A stretch of DNA of 10,630 nucleotides, taken from positions 1-10,630 of the forward strand of contig JBIOYL010000141.1 in assembly GCA_044870185.1 (NCBI GenBank), given 5' to 3'. The stretch is from JBIOYL01 sp044870185. GTDB lineage: Bacteria > Actinomycetota > CALGFH01. Positions 1 to 6,865 of the stretch are shown here, piece by piece. Within the stretch, counting starts at the first letter, position 1; each line of letters opens with the position of its first letter. The notes beneath the pieces are model-generated. The model searched no databases and had not been told where the DNA came from. It worked only from the letters and a program-made list of their open reading frames with translations. Made by a program: the position numbers and the translations under genes.

Positions 1-214
1 TGTTGACCACCAGCCGGTAGCTGAGCTGGGTGCCGTCGGCGCCAAGCTCGAAGACTGCCGTCCCGACCGCGTTGTGGGCGGCGCTGGCACACGGTGGCAC
101 CTCGTTTGCGGGCCGGAGGTTGGCCACGAAGGTGGTGTCCTGCGCCGCGGCCACGTGGGGCAGGACCAGGATAGCCACCGTGATCAGGACAAAGCCGACA
201 AGTACTCGACGCAT
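1..214 (-). CDS. Secreted CHRD-domain protein, N-terminal part (runs off the window)
   Basis: The first 71 codons are visible and the rest lies beyond base 1. The start is the ATG at 214-212, preceded by AGGAGG (minus strand, 220-225) five bases upstream, which settles the start. The protein opens with two arginines and a hydrophobic stretch ending AAAQD, a Sec signal peptide of about 23 residues. The mature part begins TTFVANLRPANEVPP, then conserved GTAVFELGADGTQLSYRLVV. This is the typical opening of the CHRD (chordin) domain, an immunoglobulin-like beta fold found in animal chordin and in many secreted bacterial proteins. Its bacterial role is unknown and no catalytic activity is established. 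It is transcribed divergently from the beta-propeller gene. The exported location and CHRD assignment are fairly safe; the total length and any further domains cannot be seen. Confidence 0.85.
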   Translation of the reverse strand, partial: MRRVLVGFVLITVAILVLPHVAAAQDTTFVANLRPANEVPPCASAAHNAVGTAVFELGADGTQLSYRLVVN

Positions 215-225
215 GGGCACCTCCT

Positions 226-717
226 GGGTGCGGGGGAGTCGCGCAAGCGGTTCCGCCACGTAAACGATCGGACCAGCGCCGAGATCCTAACTCGGGTGGC
301 TCGGCGAGAACGGATCCGCGTGGCGGCGGGCAGCGCTGTCGGTGGTCACGTGAACGAGCTACTGCATCCCCACGCAACCAGACACCAGCCCAAGCAACAT
401 GCGGATGTACTTCGTAGAGCCGCTGTGCTCTGGTACCGCCATCCCAGCACGGTTGCCAGATGAACTGGAGGCGTTTCCCCAAGCACACGCACCGGCCTTG
501 GTGCTTCGGCGGCGAGCACGCGGGCGGGGTGAGAGCAAGTGCGGATCGCCCTCGCGTTCGCCGGACCAGGGTGGCTGGGTGCTCGCCTGGCTTGCGGTGA
601 CGGGCGCTCGTGGCCGGATGGTGGTGACCTTGACCGCCGGGCAGCCGGGCGGCCGCCCGCTTGGTCGTGCAGCGCCGACGTCACGGGTGTGCTGATGGCG
701 ATCCGAACAGTAGCAAA
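226..717. other. Divergent intergenic region, about 0.5 kb, no convincing gene
   Basis: This stretch separates the divergent CHRD and beta-propeller genes, so it should hold both promoters. The open frames crossing it are short, arginine/proline-rich and match no family I recognise, so I treat it as non-coding. A weak -10-like TAGGAT lies on the minus strand at 284-289, without a good -35 partner. A perfect 12-base GC palindrome (gggcggccgccc) lies at 647-658, but such palindromes are common at this base composition. No plus-strand promoter hexamers upstream of the propeller gene are convincing. Confidence 0.5.
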
Positions 718-724
718 GGGGAGG
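718..724 (+). promoter_or_regulatory. Ribosome binding site fixing the start of the beta-propeller gene
   Basis: GGGGAGG sits three bases before the ATG at 728. The reading frame stays open upstream to 539 and has another in-frame ATG at 695, but only the 728 start has a Shine-Dalgarno sequence and places a clean signal peptide at the N-terminus. Confidence 0.7.
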
Positions 725-727
725 CAC

Positions 728-2458
728 ATGCGTGGTCGCGTGAAGGTGCTGGTGGGGCTGCTCGCGCTCGGGTTGCTGCTGGTGTCGCTGCCGCGGACGG
801 CCGCGCACGCGCAGCCGGCGGCGGTCGTACAGGTCACCGACGTCCCCGGCAGGTGGTTCGACCCGTCGGTGACGGTCGTGCCGGTCGGCGGGTCGGCGGA
901 GTTTCGCACCACCACGTTCGGGGCGACGTTCACCTCGGCGATCTTCCCCTGCACCCCAGACAGCCTGGCGGCCGGCACCTGCGGGCTGGACAACCCTGCC
1001 TCCATCCCGGCTGGCTTCCCGGTAGACCAGCCCGACCCGATCATTGGTGTCAAGACCGTGACGTTCCCGGTTGCGGGGGTGTACGTGTTCGCCGACAAGG
1101 TCCACCCGTACGCGGTTGGGGTGGTGGTGGCCACCGACCAAGACCACCCGCTGACCGCCAGGCAGCAGGCCCTGCTCGACTTCGCCGGCCAGAACCAGCT
1201 GTTCCTGAACCAGGCCAACTGGACCCGCTACGGGGCCAGCCAGCTGCAGCCGCCCAGCAGCCCAGGAGTTGGTGAGGTCTGGGTCGACACCCAGTTCGAG
1301 GACGTGCCAAACCAGAACACCCCCGGCACGGTCACCGTGGTCGACGGTGACCGGTTCGACCTGCGGTTGAAGGTCAAGGGCACCTCGCTGTGCGCCCGCG
1401 CCGACTGCCACGGCCGGTGGAACAACCCCCACAACAACTGGACCAACGACACCGAAGACACCGTCTACGTCACCCACTGGTTCGACCATGTGCTGTCCAA
1501 GGTCGACCGCAAAAGCGGCGACATCCTGGCCACCGCCAGCGTGGGCTCCTCCCCCGCCCACGTGATCACCAGCCCCGGCGACGGCAGCCTGTGGGTGTCG
1601 GTGATGGGCGAGGAGACGGTCAAGCGCCTTGACCCCGACACGCTCGAGGTCACCGCCGAGATCCGGACCGGCGCGGCCCACAGCCACCCGCACGGCCCCT
1701 GGTTCACCCCCGATGGGCGGCTGATGATCGTGCCCAACGCGCTGGCCGACACCGCCGGCATCCTGATCTTCGACACCGCCGACGGCCGGCTGCTCAAGGA
1801 GATCCCGGTGGGCTTTGAGCCGCTGGCGGTCGGGGTCACCCCCGACGGCAAGAAGGCCTACCTGTCCAACGGCCTGGACGCCACCCTGGACGTGCTCGAC
1901 CTGACCTCGCTGGAGGTCACCAGGATCATCCCGCTGTCAGACGGCACCCCCGGCCCGGCCCAGTTCCCCGGCGCCTTCGACGAGGTGAGCCTGATCTACC
2001 CGCTGCGCATCCCGATCCAGACCCCGGTCAGCCCCGACGGCCGCTACGTCCTGACCGCGGTCTTGAACCTGTTCGGCCCTGGCGTGGTCAAGGTGATCGA
2101 CACCGCGACCGACACGGTGGCCGAGACCCTGGCCTGCGAGCCGGGCTGCCATGGGGCCAACTTCGGCGCCAAGCGGGGCGGCGGCTACTACGGCTATGTG
2201 ACCAGCCAGTACGTCAACGCGCTGCAGGTGGTCGACGTCACCCCGCCAGACGGTGGGCTGCCCAGGCTCGCCGGCAAGGTCTTCCTCGGCGCGGACGGGG
2301 TTGGTGGGCAGGGGGTGCTGCCGCTCCCGCTGGCCTACGAGGGCTGGGTGGAGCGGGCGGTTGCCGCCCACGCGCCGTTCACCGCCGCGCTGACCAGCTG
2401 CCAACGCCGGCCGATCCTGTACGTCACTCGCCCCGACCAGTGTCGACCAGGCGACTGA
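728..2458 (+). CDS. Secreted YVTN beta-propeller protein with N-terminal cupredoxin-like domain
   Basis: The protein has 576 residues. Residues 1-29 are a signal peptide (MRGRVKV, a leucine-rich core, then AHAQ). Residues about 32-136 look like a plastocyanin/amicyanin-type cupredoxin ending in HPYAVGVVVA. In amicyanin the copper loop is C-x2-H-x2-M; here those positions are D123, H126 and A129, so a type 1 copper site is unlikely. Residues about 180-525 hold YVTN/YncE-like propeller repeats, with blades such as VYVTHWFDHVLSKVD, GSLWVSVMGEETVKRLD and VVKVIDTATDTVAETL. Candidate metal- or haem-binding residues are C222-x4-C227-H228, H318-S-H320-P-H322-G and C470-x3-C474-H475. I expect an exported protein that binds a metal or a redox partner, but no reaction can be assigned. 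The family and export are seen in the sequence; the function is inference. The C-terminus holds two more cysteines (C558, C572). Confidence 0.85.
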   Translation: MRGRVKVLVGLLALGLLLVSLPRTAAHAQPAAVVQVTDVPGRWFDPSVTVVPVGGSAEFRTTTFGATFTSAIFPCTPDSLAAGTCGLDNPASIPAGFPVDQPDPIIGVKTVTFPVAGVYVFADKVHPYAVGVVVATDQDHPLTARQQALLDFAGQNQLFLNQANWTRYGASQLQPPSSPGVGEVWVDTQFEDVPNQNTPGTVTVVDGDRFDLRLKVKGTSLCARADCHGRWNNPHNNWTNDTEDTVYVTHWFDHVLSKVDRKSGDILATASVGSSPAHVITSPGDGSLWVSVMGEETVKRLDPDTLEVTAEIRTGAAHSHPHGPWFTPDGRLMIVPNALADTAGILIFDTADGRLLKEIPVGFEPLAVGVTPDGKKAYLSNGLDATLDVLDLTSLEVTRIIPLSDGTPGPAQFPGAFDEVSLIYPLRIPIQTPVSPDGRYVLTAVLNLFGPGVVKVIDTATDTVAETLACEPGCHGANFGAKRGGGYYGYVTSQYVNALQVVDVTPPDGGLPRLAGKVFLGADGVGGQGVLPLPLAYEGWVERAVAAHAPFTAALTSCQRRPILYVTRPDQCRPGD

Positions 2459-2466
2459 CCCGGCAC

Positions 2467-2495
2467 CAGCGCCAGGCGGATCGCACCGGGCGCTG
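2467..2495 (+). terminator. Candidate terminator hairpin after the beta-propeller gene
   Basis: CAGCGCC (2467-2473) pairs perfectly with GGCGCTG (2489-2495) across a 15-base loop, beginning eight bases after the stop codon. No T-run follows, so it would be a tract-less, actinobacterial-style terminator at best. Chance pairing is possible in GC-rich DNA. Confidence 0.3.
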
Positions 2496-2549
2496 CAGCT
2501 TGGAGGCGCCGCCGGGGCCGGTTCAGCACCGCGCCGTGCCTATCGATGA

Positions 2550-2817
2550 GGCCCGGCCGGCGTGCACCGTGGTCTTGGCCGTGTGACCGCGATCGCTTTG
2601 GCGCAGGCCGGCGCCGGCGTGGGCCTGCTGGCGCGCAGCAGGGGCGACCTGGAGCAGGTTGCGGCCGAGATCGGGCGCGTCGGGGGCCGCGCGCTGGTAC
2701 TGGCGGCCGACCTGGCACGCTCGCAGGAGCTGACCGGGGCGGAGGGCCAGGTGGATGGACGCGTTCGGTCGCATCGATGTGCTGGTCAACGCCGCCGGGC
2801 CGCCGGCATGGTCGGCG
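2550..2817 (+). pseudogene. Short-chain dehydrogenase/reductase remnant (frameshifted, both ends missing)
   Basis: Frame 3 from 2550 reads GPAGVHRGLGRVTAIALAQA, followed by AGVGLLARSRGDLEQVAAEI and GGRALVLAADLA. This matches the TGxxxGxG cofactor turn, the second strand with its arginine, and the conserved Asp of a classical SDR Rossmann fold. The next SDR block, DAFGRIDVLVNAAG, appears in frame 1 from 2758. The gap between codon GTG (2751-2753) and GAC (2758) is four bases (gatg) where three would keep frame, so one extra base explains the break. The first beta strand is missing (an in-frame TGA lies at 2547). After about 2817 no frame gives the YxxxK active site or any other SDR sequence. 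It therefore cannot make a working oxidoreductase. It lies between the convergent propeller and spondin genes. A read error could explain the single-base shift but not the missing ends. Confidence 0.75.
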
Positions 2818-2886
2818 CGCTCCTGCCCGGCCAGGGCTGACGGTGCGGCGCGCCCGGCGGTTGGGCTGGCTGGCGCCGGCCGTGGC

Positions 2887-2901
2887 CGCGCGGGCCGCGC
2901 G
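2887..2901 (-). terminator. Candidate terminator hairpin after the spondin-domain gene
   Basis: A six-base GC stem (2887-2892 with 2896-2901) and a three-base loop lie about 17 bases past the spondin stop codon on the minus strand. There is no T-run, so this is weak support only. Confidence 0.25.
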
Positions 2902-2917
2902 TCGAGCAGGCGCATCC

Positions 2918-3625
2918 TCAGGCGCGCTCGAGGGTGATCCTGGCGGCTGCGCCGTGCCAGTTGTACAGGGCAGGGTCGAGGTCGCCGACGCCGGTGATGC
3001 CGCCGTGCAAGGTGATCACCGCACCCTCCGGGTCGCGCACGAAGGGGTGGCCGCAGCACGGGCCCGGGATGAAGGCGGCCAGCTCGTTGTTGCGCTCGCT
3101 GCCGGCGTCCCAGGCCGGCGTCTCGATCGTCAGGCGCGGGCCGTGCAGCCGCAAGGCATCCAGGCCGGTGAAGGCGTCGTTGGTGTTGACCAGCATGCTC
3201 ACAACCGACAGGCGGTCGAACCGGCCGCGGGTCTGGACCTGGTACATCCGGGAGCCGCCAGATGGGATCGGGCCGCCGGCGCCGGTGGCGACGCTGTGGA
3301 CTCCGGGCAGGGCGGCGAGAGCGGACTCGGCCGGTGCGTTGTTGGCGTCCTCGGCAATGGCGGCGACGACGTGGCTGGCGATCTGGCCGACCTGCCAGAC
3401 ATGGACCTGGGCGGTGTGGACGACCAGCAGCGGCGGGGACAGCGGCTGCGAGCCCGGCGCCCCTGGGCCGGGTGGGGTGAGGTTGTCGATCGTCACCTTC
3501 CAGGTCGTCGCCCCGCCGCCATCGGTGCCGCCGCTGGCCGAGGCGGCCGGGGCGACCAGCAGCGCGGCGGCAAGCGCCGCGGACGCAAGCAGCACGATTC
3601 GGCTCGTCCTCGTCCTCGTCCTCAT
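2918..3625 (-). CDS. Secreted spondin-domain protein
   Basis: The protein has 235 residues. The chosen start is ATG 3625-3623, with GGAGG (3633-3637) seven bases upstream. An in-frame ATG at 3664 would add 13 acidic residues before the signal peptide, which is less plausible. Residues 1-31 are a signal peptide (basic RTRTRTSR, an alanine/leucine core, then ASASGG). From about residue 41 the protein follows the Spond_N pattern: WKVTIDNLTP, QPLSPPLLVVHT, a central SRMYQVQ, then LVNTNDAFTGLDALRL, PAWDAGSERNNELAAFIPG and GGITGVGDLDPALYNW near the end. The whole domain is present and nothing else follows. In animals this domain lies in extracellular F-spondin; in bacteria the role of these exported proteins is unknown. 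It is the last gene of the minus-strand run and stands 138 bases downstream of the PAP2-kinase gene, so it may have its own promoter. Confidence 0.88.
   Translation of the reverse strand: MRTRTRTSRIVLLASAALAAALLVAPAASASGGTDGGGATTWKVTIDNLTPPGPGAPGSQPLSPPLLVVHTAQVHVWQVGQIASHVVAAIAEDANNAPAESALAALPGVHSVATGAGGPIPSGGSRMYQVQTRGRFDRLSVVSMLVNTNDAFTGLDALRLHGPRLTIETPAWDAGSERNNELAAFIPGPCCGHPFVRDPEGAVITLHGGITGVGDLDPALYNWHGAAARITLERA
3605..3622 (-). repeat. Hexanucleotide tandem repeat right after the spondin start codon
   Basis: Three perfect AGGACG units follow the ATG directly and encode Arg-Thr three times in the basic part of the signal peptide. Gain or loss of a unit would change signal-peptide charge without breaking the frame. 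Confidence 0.6.
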
Positions 3626-3763
3626 CTCATCGCCTCCATGCTCGACCTCCTCCGGGTCAACCACAGGAGGCTACAAGGCGGATCTTGCGCTCAGCTCTCG
3701 CACCTCTTACCGACGTCTTACAGGTGTACGTGGGCACTCGTGACGCCGCTCATCATCGGTGCC

Positions 3764-6007
3764 TCAGCCAGCCGCTGGATCGAGCTCGAGCCGGCCGCCG
3801 GAGCGGCGCTGCAGCGCCTCGCGCAGCTGGTCGCGGGTCCGCAAGGCCACGGCGCGCTCGGCCTGGTCGAGCAGGTTGGCGGCCGTGCCCACGCCGGGCT
3901 GCGGCCGGTAGGTGAGGCAGCCACCGGCGAACACGTCGGCTGCCGCGGGCGTGCCGCCGCCCCCGTCGGCCTGGAAGCGCCGGACGCCCGGCGCGACGAT
4001 CTGCCCCGCTCCTGCCGCCGGGACATCGCAGGTGGCCGCGAGGCGGATCGTCACGCTGCCGGTCTCCGGGCGCGCTTGGGTCTGGCCGCCCACGTGGACG
4101 TTGACCCCGACGTTGGCAGGGCTGAGCTCGAGCACCGACTGGCCGTTGCGGACGCTGAGCGTGCCGGCCATGCCCGCGGGCGGCGCCTGGACGCAGGGGA
4201 TGCGGGCCGCGGACGGCACCGCCTGGGCTTGCAGCCACAGCTCCTCGAGCTGGGTGCAGGCAGCGTGACCCCCAGTGACAGCCGACCCGCCGCCCGGGTC
4301 GGTGCTGGCGCGGGCGAACCCCCAGGCCACCAGGGCGGCGGGGACCAGCGCGACCAGGACCACCAGCGACAGCGCGACGCGCCGCGCACTCCAGCGCTGG
4401 ACGGCGATCGGCCGGGGCGCAGCGGGCAGCAGCCGCACGAACTCGGCCGCCAGGTCGCGGCCCTGCGCGCGCATCAGGCGGCGCAGCTGCGAGGGCAGCG
4501 CCAGCCCGCGGGCGGCGGCGAACGCCTCGCTGAGCTCCTCGACCGAGAAGGACCGTAGCGCCCGCTGGTAGACCCGCTGGGGGCTGGACCGCAGCGCCAG
4601 GCACAGCAGCATGTTGGCCAGGTCGACCGCCTGCCGCCAGGGGCTGGGGTGGACCTCGGCGAAGAACACGTCGATCAGGTACAGCCTGCCGTCGCGGACC
4701 AGCAGGTTGGCGGGCTTGATGTCGCGGTGGGCGAGGTTGGCGTCCCACAGCTTGCGGATGATCGCCAGGCCCTGGTCGATGATGGCGTCGTCGACCTCGG
4801 CCCGGCCGAGCTCGACGGCGCCGTCGAGGAACTCACAGACCAGCAGGTATTCCCGCTCGGGGGTGATCTCCACGCTGCCATACGGTGTGGGACTGGGCAG
4901 GCCGGCCCGCTGCATCAGCGCCAGCGCGTAGTCCTCCTGCTGCACCAGCCGGCGCACCGTGTTGAACGGCTTTTCGTCCTCCATCCGCCCGTACAGCAGC
5001 GTGCGGCCGAGCTTGTACCAGCGGTCGGCGCGCAGGTGGCTGCGCGCGTACAGCTTGGCGAACAGCCAGGTGGTGCTGTCGGGCTGGTCGCCGCCGACCT
5101 TGACCCGCAGCGGCGTCGACCCCGCCGAGCCGGACAGCCCGAACGGTTCGACGTCGAGCACGGTCAGGCCGAGCTGGTCGGCCAGGGCGCGGCGGATCGC
5201 CTGGCCGCGCCGCCCGCCCACGTCGAGGTGGGCGCTGCGGCCGCGGCGGTAGGTGACCGGGAAGATCTCGTTGGGCACAAACAGCCGGTAGGCGGCCACC
5301 GAGATGGCGACGCCGAGCACGGCGCCGACCAGCACGTCGCTGGGGGCGTCGACGCCGAGGTAGACGCGGGCCAGGGCGAACAGGGCGACCAGGCCGGCCG
5401 CGATCCACTTGCCGAGCTGCCGCCAGCGGCCCTGCGGGACCAGCGTGTACAGCACCCCGACCAGGGTCGCGGCGAAGATCGCGACCGGCCGGGACGGCAT
5501 CGCCCAGCCGTCCCAGCTGCCGCGGATGTCCACCCCGAACGGCCGTGGACGGCCCACCGTGGCCCACCGGACGGCCCAAAGGACCACGAAGAAGGAGCCC
5601 ACGAACACGATCAGGTGGCGGATGCGCCGCAGGGCGAGCAGGGCGAGCAGGGTCGCCCAGCGCACCGCCGTGACCATGCCGACCGACCCGGTGGACGCCA
5701 CGATCGCCTGCATGAGGCCGGTCAGGCCGGGCACGCGCAGCCCGGCGAGCCAGCGCACCACCGCGTCGTCCTCGACGGTGACCGCCACCCCCAGACCACG
5801 CCTGGCCGGCCCGAAGGCAACCTTGGCGGCCACCACGAGCACCACGGCCGCGGCCGCCCACCACACCCCGGAGCGCTGGATGCTGTGCGGGAGCGGCGGC
5901 GGCTGGCCGGTCGGGCGCCGCCGGCGTCCCGACCGGCGGACATGGGGTGCGCCAGGACGCACCGGACCGGTGGCGCCCGGGAGCACCTGGCGCGGCACAG
6001 ACTCCAT
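3764..6007 (-). CDS. Membrane fusion: degenerate PAP2 domain, protein-kinase-like domain, exported C-terminal domain
   Basis: The protein has 747 residues. Residues 1-46 are a basic, proline-rich tail. About 47-243 form a six-helix PAP2 (type 2 phosphatidic acid phosphatase) membrane domain. The family motifs K-x6-RP, PSGH and SR-x5-H-x3-D are recognisable but altered: R147 with RPRP153-156, PSRP171-174, and AR213-214 with D220 in place of the nucleophile His and D224 kept. Residues about 275-530 are a RIO/Kdo-kinase-like fold with an apparently intact set: K318, probable E358, HRDIKPAN427-434 and D446 in IDVFF. One transmembrane helix (about 543-563) leads to a roughly 180-residue tail with cysteines 584, 605, 660 and 697, predicted outside. 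The layout suggests an envelope-sensing kinase, with substrate unknown. No good ribosome site precedes the ATG at 6007, so the true start could lie slightly downstream. It follows lipoprotein A by 90 bases. Confidence 0.82.
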   Translation of the reverse strand: MESVPRQVLPGATGPVRPGAPHVRRSGRRRRPTGQPPPLPHSIQRSGVWWAAAAVVLVVAAKVAFGPARRGLGVAVTVEDDAVVRWLAGLRVPGLTGLMQAIVASTGSVGMVTAVRWATLLALLALRRIRHLIVFVGSFFVVLWAVRWATVGRPRPFGVDIRGSWDGWAMPSRPVAIFAATLVGVLYTLVPQGRWRQLGKWIAAGLVALFALARVYLGVDAPSDVLVGAVLGVAISVAAYRLFVPNEIFPVTYRRGRSAHLDVGGRRGQAIRRALADQLGLTVLDVEPFGLSGSAGSTPLRVKVGGDQPDSTTWLFAKLYARSHLRADRWYKLGRTLLYGRMEDEKPFNTVRRLVQQEDYALALMQRAGLPSPTPYGSVEITPEREYLLVCEFLDGAVELGRAEVDDAIIDQGLAIIRKLWDANLAHRDIKPANLLVRDGRLYLIDVFFAEVHPSPWRQAVDLANMLLCLALRSSPQRVYQRALRSFSVEELSEAFAAARGLALPSQLRRLMRAQGRDLAAEFVRLLPAAPRPIAVQRWSARRVALSLVVLVALVPAALVAWGFARASTDPGGGSAVTGGHAACTQLEELWLQAQAVPSAARIPCVQAPPAGMAGTLSVRNGQSVLELSPANVGVNVHVGGQTQARPETGSVTIRLAATCDVPAAGAGQIVAPGVRRFQADGGGGTPAAADVFAGGCLTYRPQPGVGTAANLLDQAERAVALRTRDQLREALQRRSGGRLELDPAAG

Positions 6008-6076
6008 GCGCTCATCGTGCGACCCAGGCGGCCCGCGAGTCCATGGCCAGCGACGACCACGTCCTGAGCCGGCAAA

Positions 6077-6089
6077 GGCCAGGTTGGCC
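6077..6089 (-). terminator. Weak hairpin after lipoprotein A
   Basis: On the minus strand GGCCA-ACC-TGGCC forms a five-base stem, followed directly by TTT, about eight bases past the stop codon of lipoprotein A. It competes with an overlapping GCCGC/GCGGC pairing. It could attenuate transcription into the PAP2-kinase gene, but it is short. Confidence 0.25.
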
Positions 6090-6097
6090 GCTGCGGC

Positions 6098-6787
6098 CTA
6101 GTGCGCGATGTCGACCACGACGCGGGTGAGATGGCTGCCGGTGTCAGGTAGGACCAGCACCCGGAAGGGCCGCCGGGTGCGCACGCCGACCGCGAAGGTG
6201 GTGACGTGCTCGAAGCTGCCCGCGAACCGCACCTCCCGCAGCGTGGCCTGGCCGCCGACCAGCCGCTGGCCGAGCTGCCAGGGCGTGCGCCAGGGCTGGT
6301 GGCCCGCCTCGCGGAAGTCCGGCGCCTGGATGGTCACCTGCAGGGCGGCACCGCCGGCCACGCGGATCGGCCGGTCGGACGGGTCGGCATGTACCACCGG
6401 GACGTAGCGCACCAGGTAGCCGACGCGGCCCAGCCCGTTGAGGTCGAACACCACTCGGTCGCAGCCCTCGTGGCCGGCGGCACGGACGTTGTAGATCTCG
6501 GCGGTGATGGGGCCGGCGTTCGCCTGCTTGGGGTCGACGCCCCAGGACCGGGCGCCGACACACACCGGATCGCGGGTGACGGGCAGCCTGGTGGTGGGCG
6601 TCTGCCGTGACGGTGCCGTCGTGGTCGGGGTGGTGGGGCTGGCCGGGGTCTTGGTCGCGGGCGCTGCGATGGTGGTCGGCGGCTGGTTGGCGGGGATGCC
6701 GGGCTGGTCGGCCTGGCTGGTCCCACAGCCGGTCAGGGCCACACTGGCCAGCAGCAGGGCGGTGGCGATGGTGCGGACGGGACGCAT
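6098..6787 (-). CDS. Lipoprotein A with AMIN-like domain
   Basis: The protein has 229 residues from the preferred ATG at 6787-6785. Residues 1-20 are a lipoprotein signal (MRPVRTIATALL, then lipobox LTG-C) with the lipidated cysteine at position 21. A Thr/Pro/Ala-rich linker runs to about residue 70, as expected for a tether through the wall. The rest follows the actinobacterial AMIN-like domain pattern: ITAEIYNVRAAGHEGCDRVVFDL, GYLVRYVPVV, ALQVTIQAPD, LREVRFAGSFEHVTTFAVGV and a closing RVVVDIAH. AMIN-like domains are thought to bind cell-wall or envelope partners; no enzyme activity is expected. An in-frame ATG at 6796 is possible but directly touches the AGAGGGG ribosome site, whereas 6787 gives nine-base spacing. 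It lies 78 bases downstream of lipoprotein B and shares that gene's leader. Confidence 0.85.
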   Translation of the reverse strand: MRPVRTIATALLLASVALTGCGTSQADQPGIPANQPPTTIAAPATKTPASPTTPTTTAPSRQTPTTRLPVTRDPVCVGARSWGVDPKQANAGPITAEIYNVRAAGHEGCDRVVFDLNGLGRVGYLVRYVPVVHADPSDRPIRVAGGAALQVTIQAPDFREAGHQPWRTPWQLGQRLVGGQATLREVRFAGSFEHVTTFAVGVRTRRPFRVLVLPDTGSHLTRVVVDIAH

Positions 6788-6796
6788 GGTGCTCAT

Positions 6797-6803
6797 CCCC
6801 TCT
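6797..6803 (-). promoter_or_regulatory. Ribosome binding site of lipoprotein A
   Basis: AGAGGGG is followed by nine bases (ATGAGCACC) and then the preferred ATG at 6787. The same arrangement precedes lipoprotein B, where the second start is GTG, so the homologous position of both starts supports choosing the downstream codon. Confidence 0.55.
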
Positions 6804-6831
6804 GGGGCCGGCGTCGGCGGGCCTTCTGGTT

Positions 6832-6848
6832 CCGCCGCCCGCCGGCGG
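6832..6848 (-). terminator. GC hairpin between lipoproteins B and A
   Basis: CCGCCG (6832-6837) pairs with CGGCGG (6843-6848) over a five-base loop, about 17 bases past the stop of lipoprotein B. There is no T-run. It may be a processing or attenuation hairpin or chance GC pairing. Confidence 0.25.
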
Positions 6849-6865
6849 CCGGCGAGTTGGCGTGC

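Noticed and set aside
399..695. Possible small gene in the divergent intergenic region
   Set aside because: 98 codons with no ribosome site, low-complexity Arg/Pro composition and no family pattern.
1391..1411. Standard c-type haem site in the propeller protein
   Set aside because: The spacing is C-x4-C-H rather than CxxCH; kept only as an atypical candidate in the findings.
359..1693. 444-codon open frame on the minus strand opposite the propeller gene
   Set aside because: It is a mirror of the propeller coding strand with no signal peptide or motif; the plus strand has a ribosome site and recognisable domains.
3733..3763. GGCAC/GTGCC pairing just after the PAP2-kinase stop as a terminator
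   Set aside because: Only five paired bases around a 21-base loop and no T-run; too weak to list.
2546..4558. 670-codon open frame on the plus strand
   Set aside because: It runs through the dehydrogenase remnant and antisense to the spondin and kinase genes. Its composition is Gly/Ala/Arg-rich with no family pattern, as expected from GC-rich antisense DNA.
4649..6067. 472-codon open frame on the plus strand opposite the PAP2-kinase gene
   Set aside because: The product is rich in Gln, Asp, His, Arg and Pro without domains, while the minus strand gives clear PAP2 and kinase motifs.
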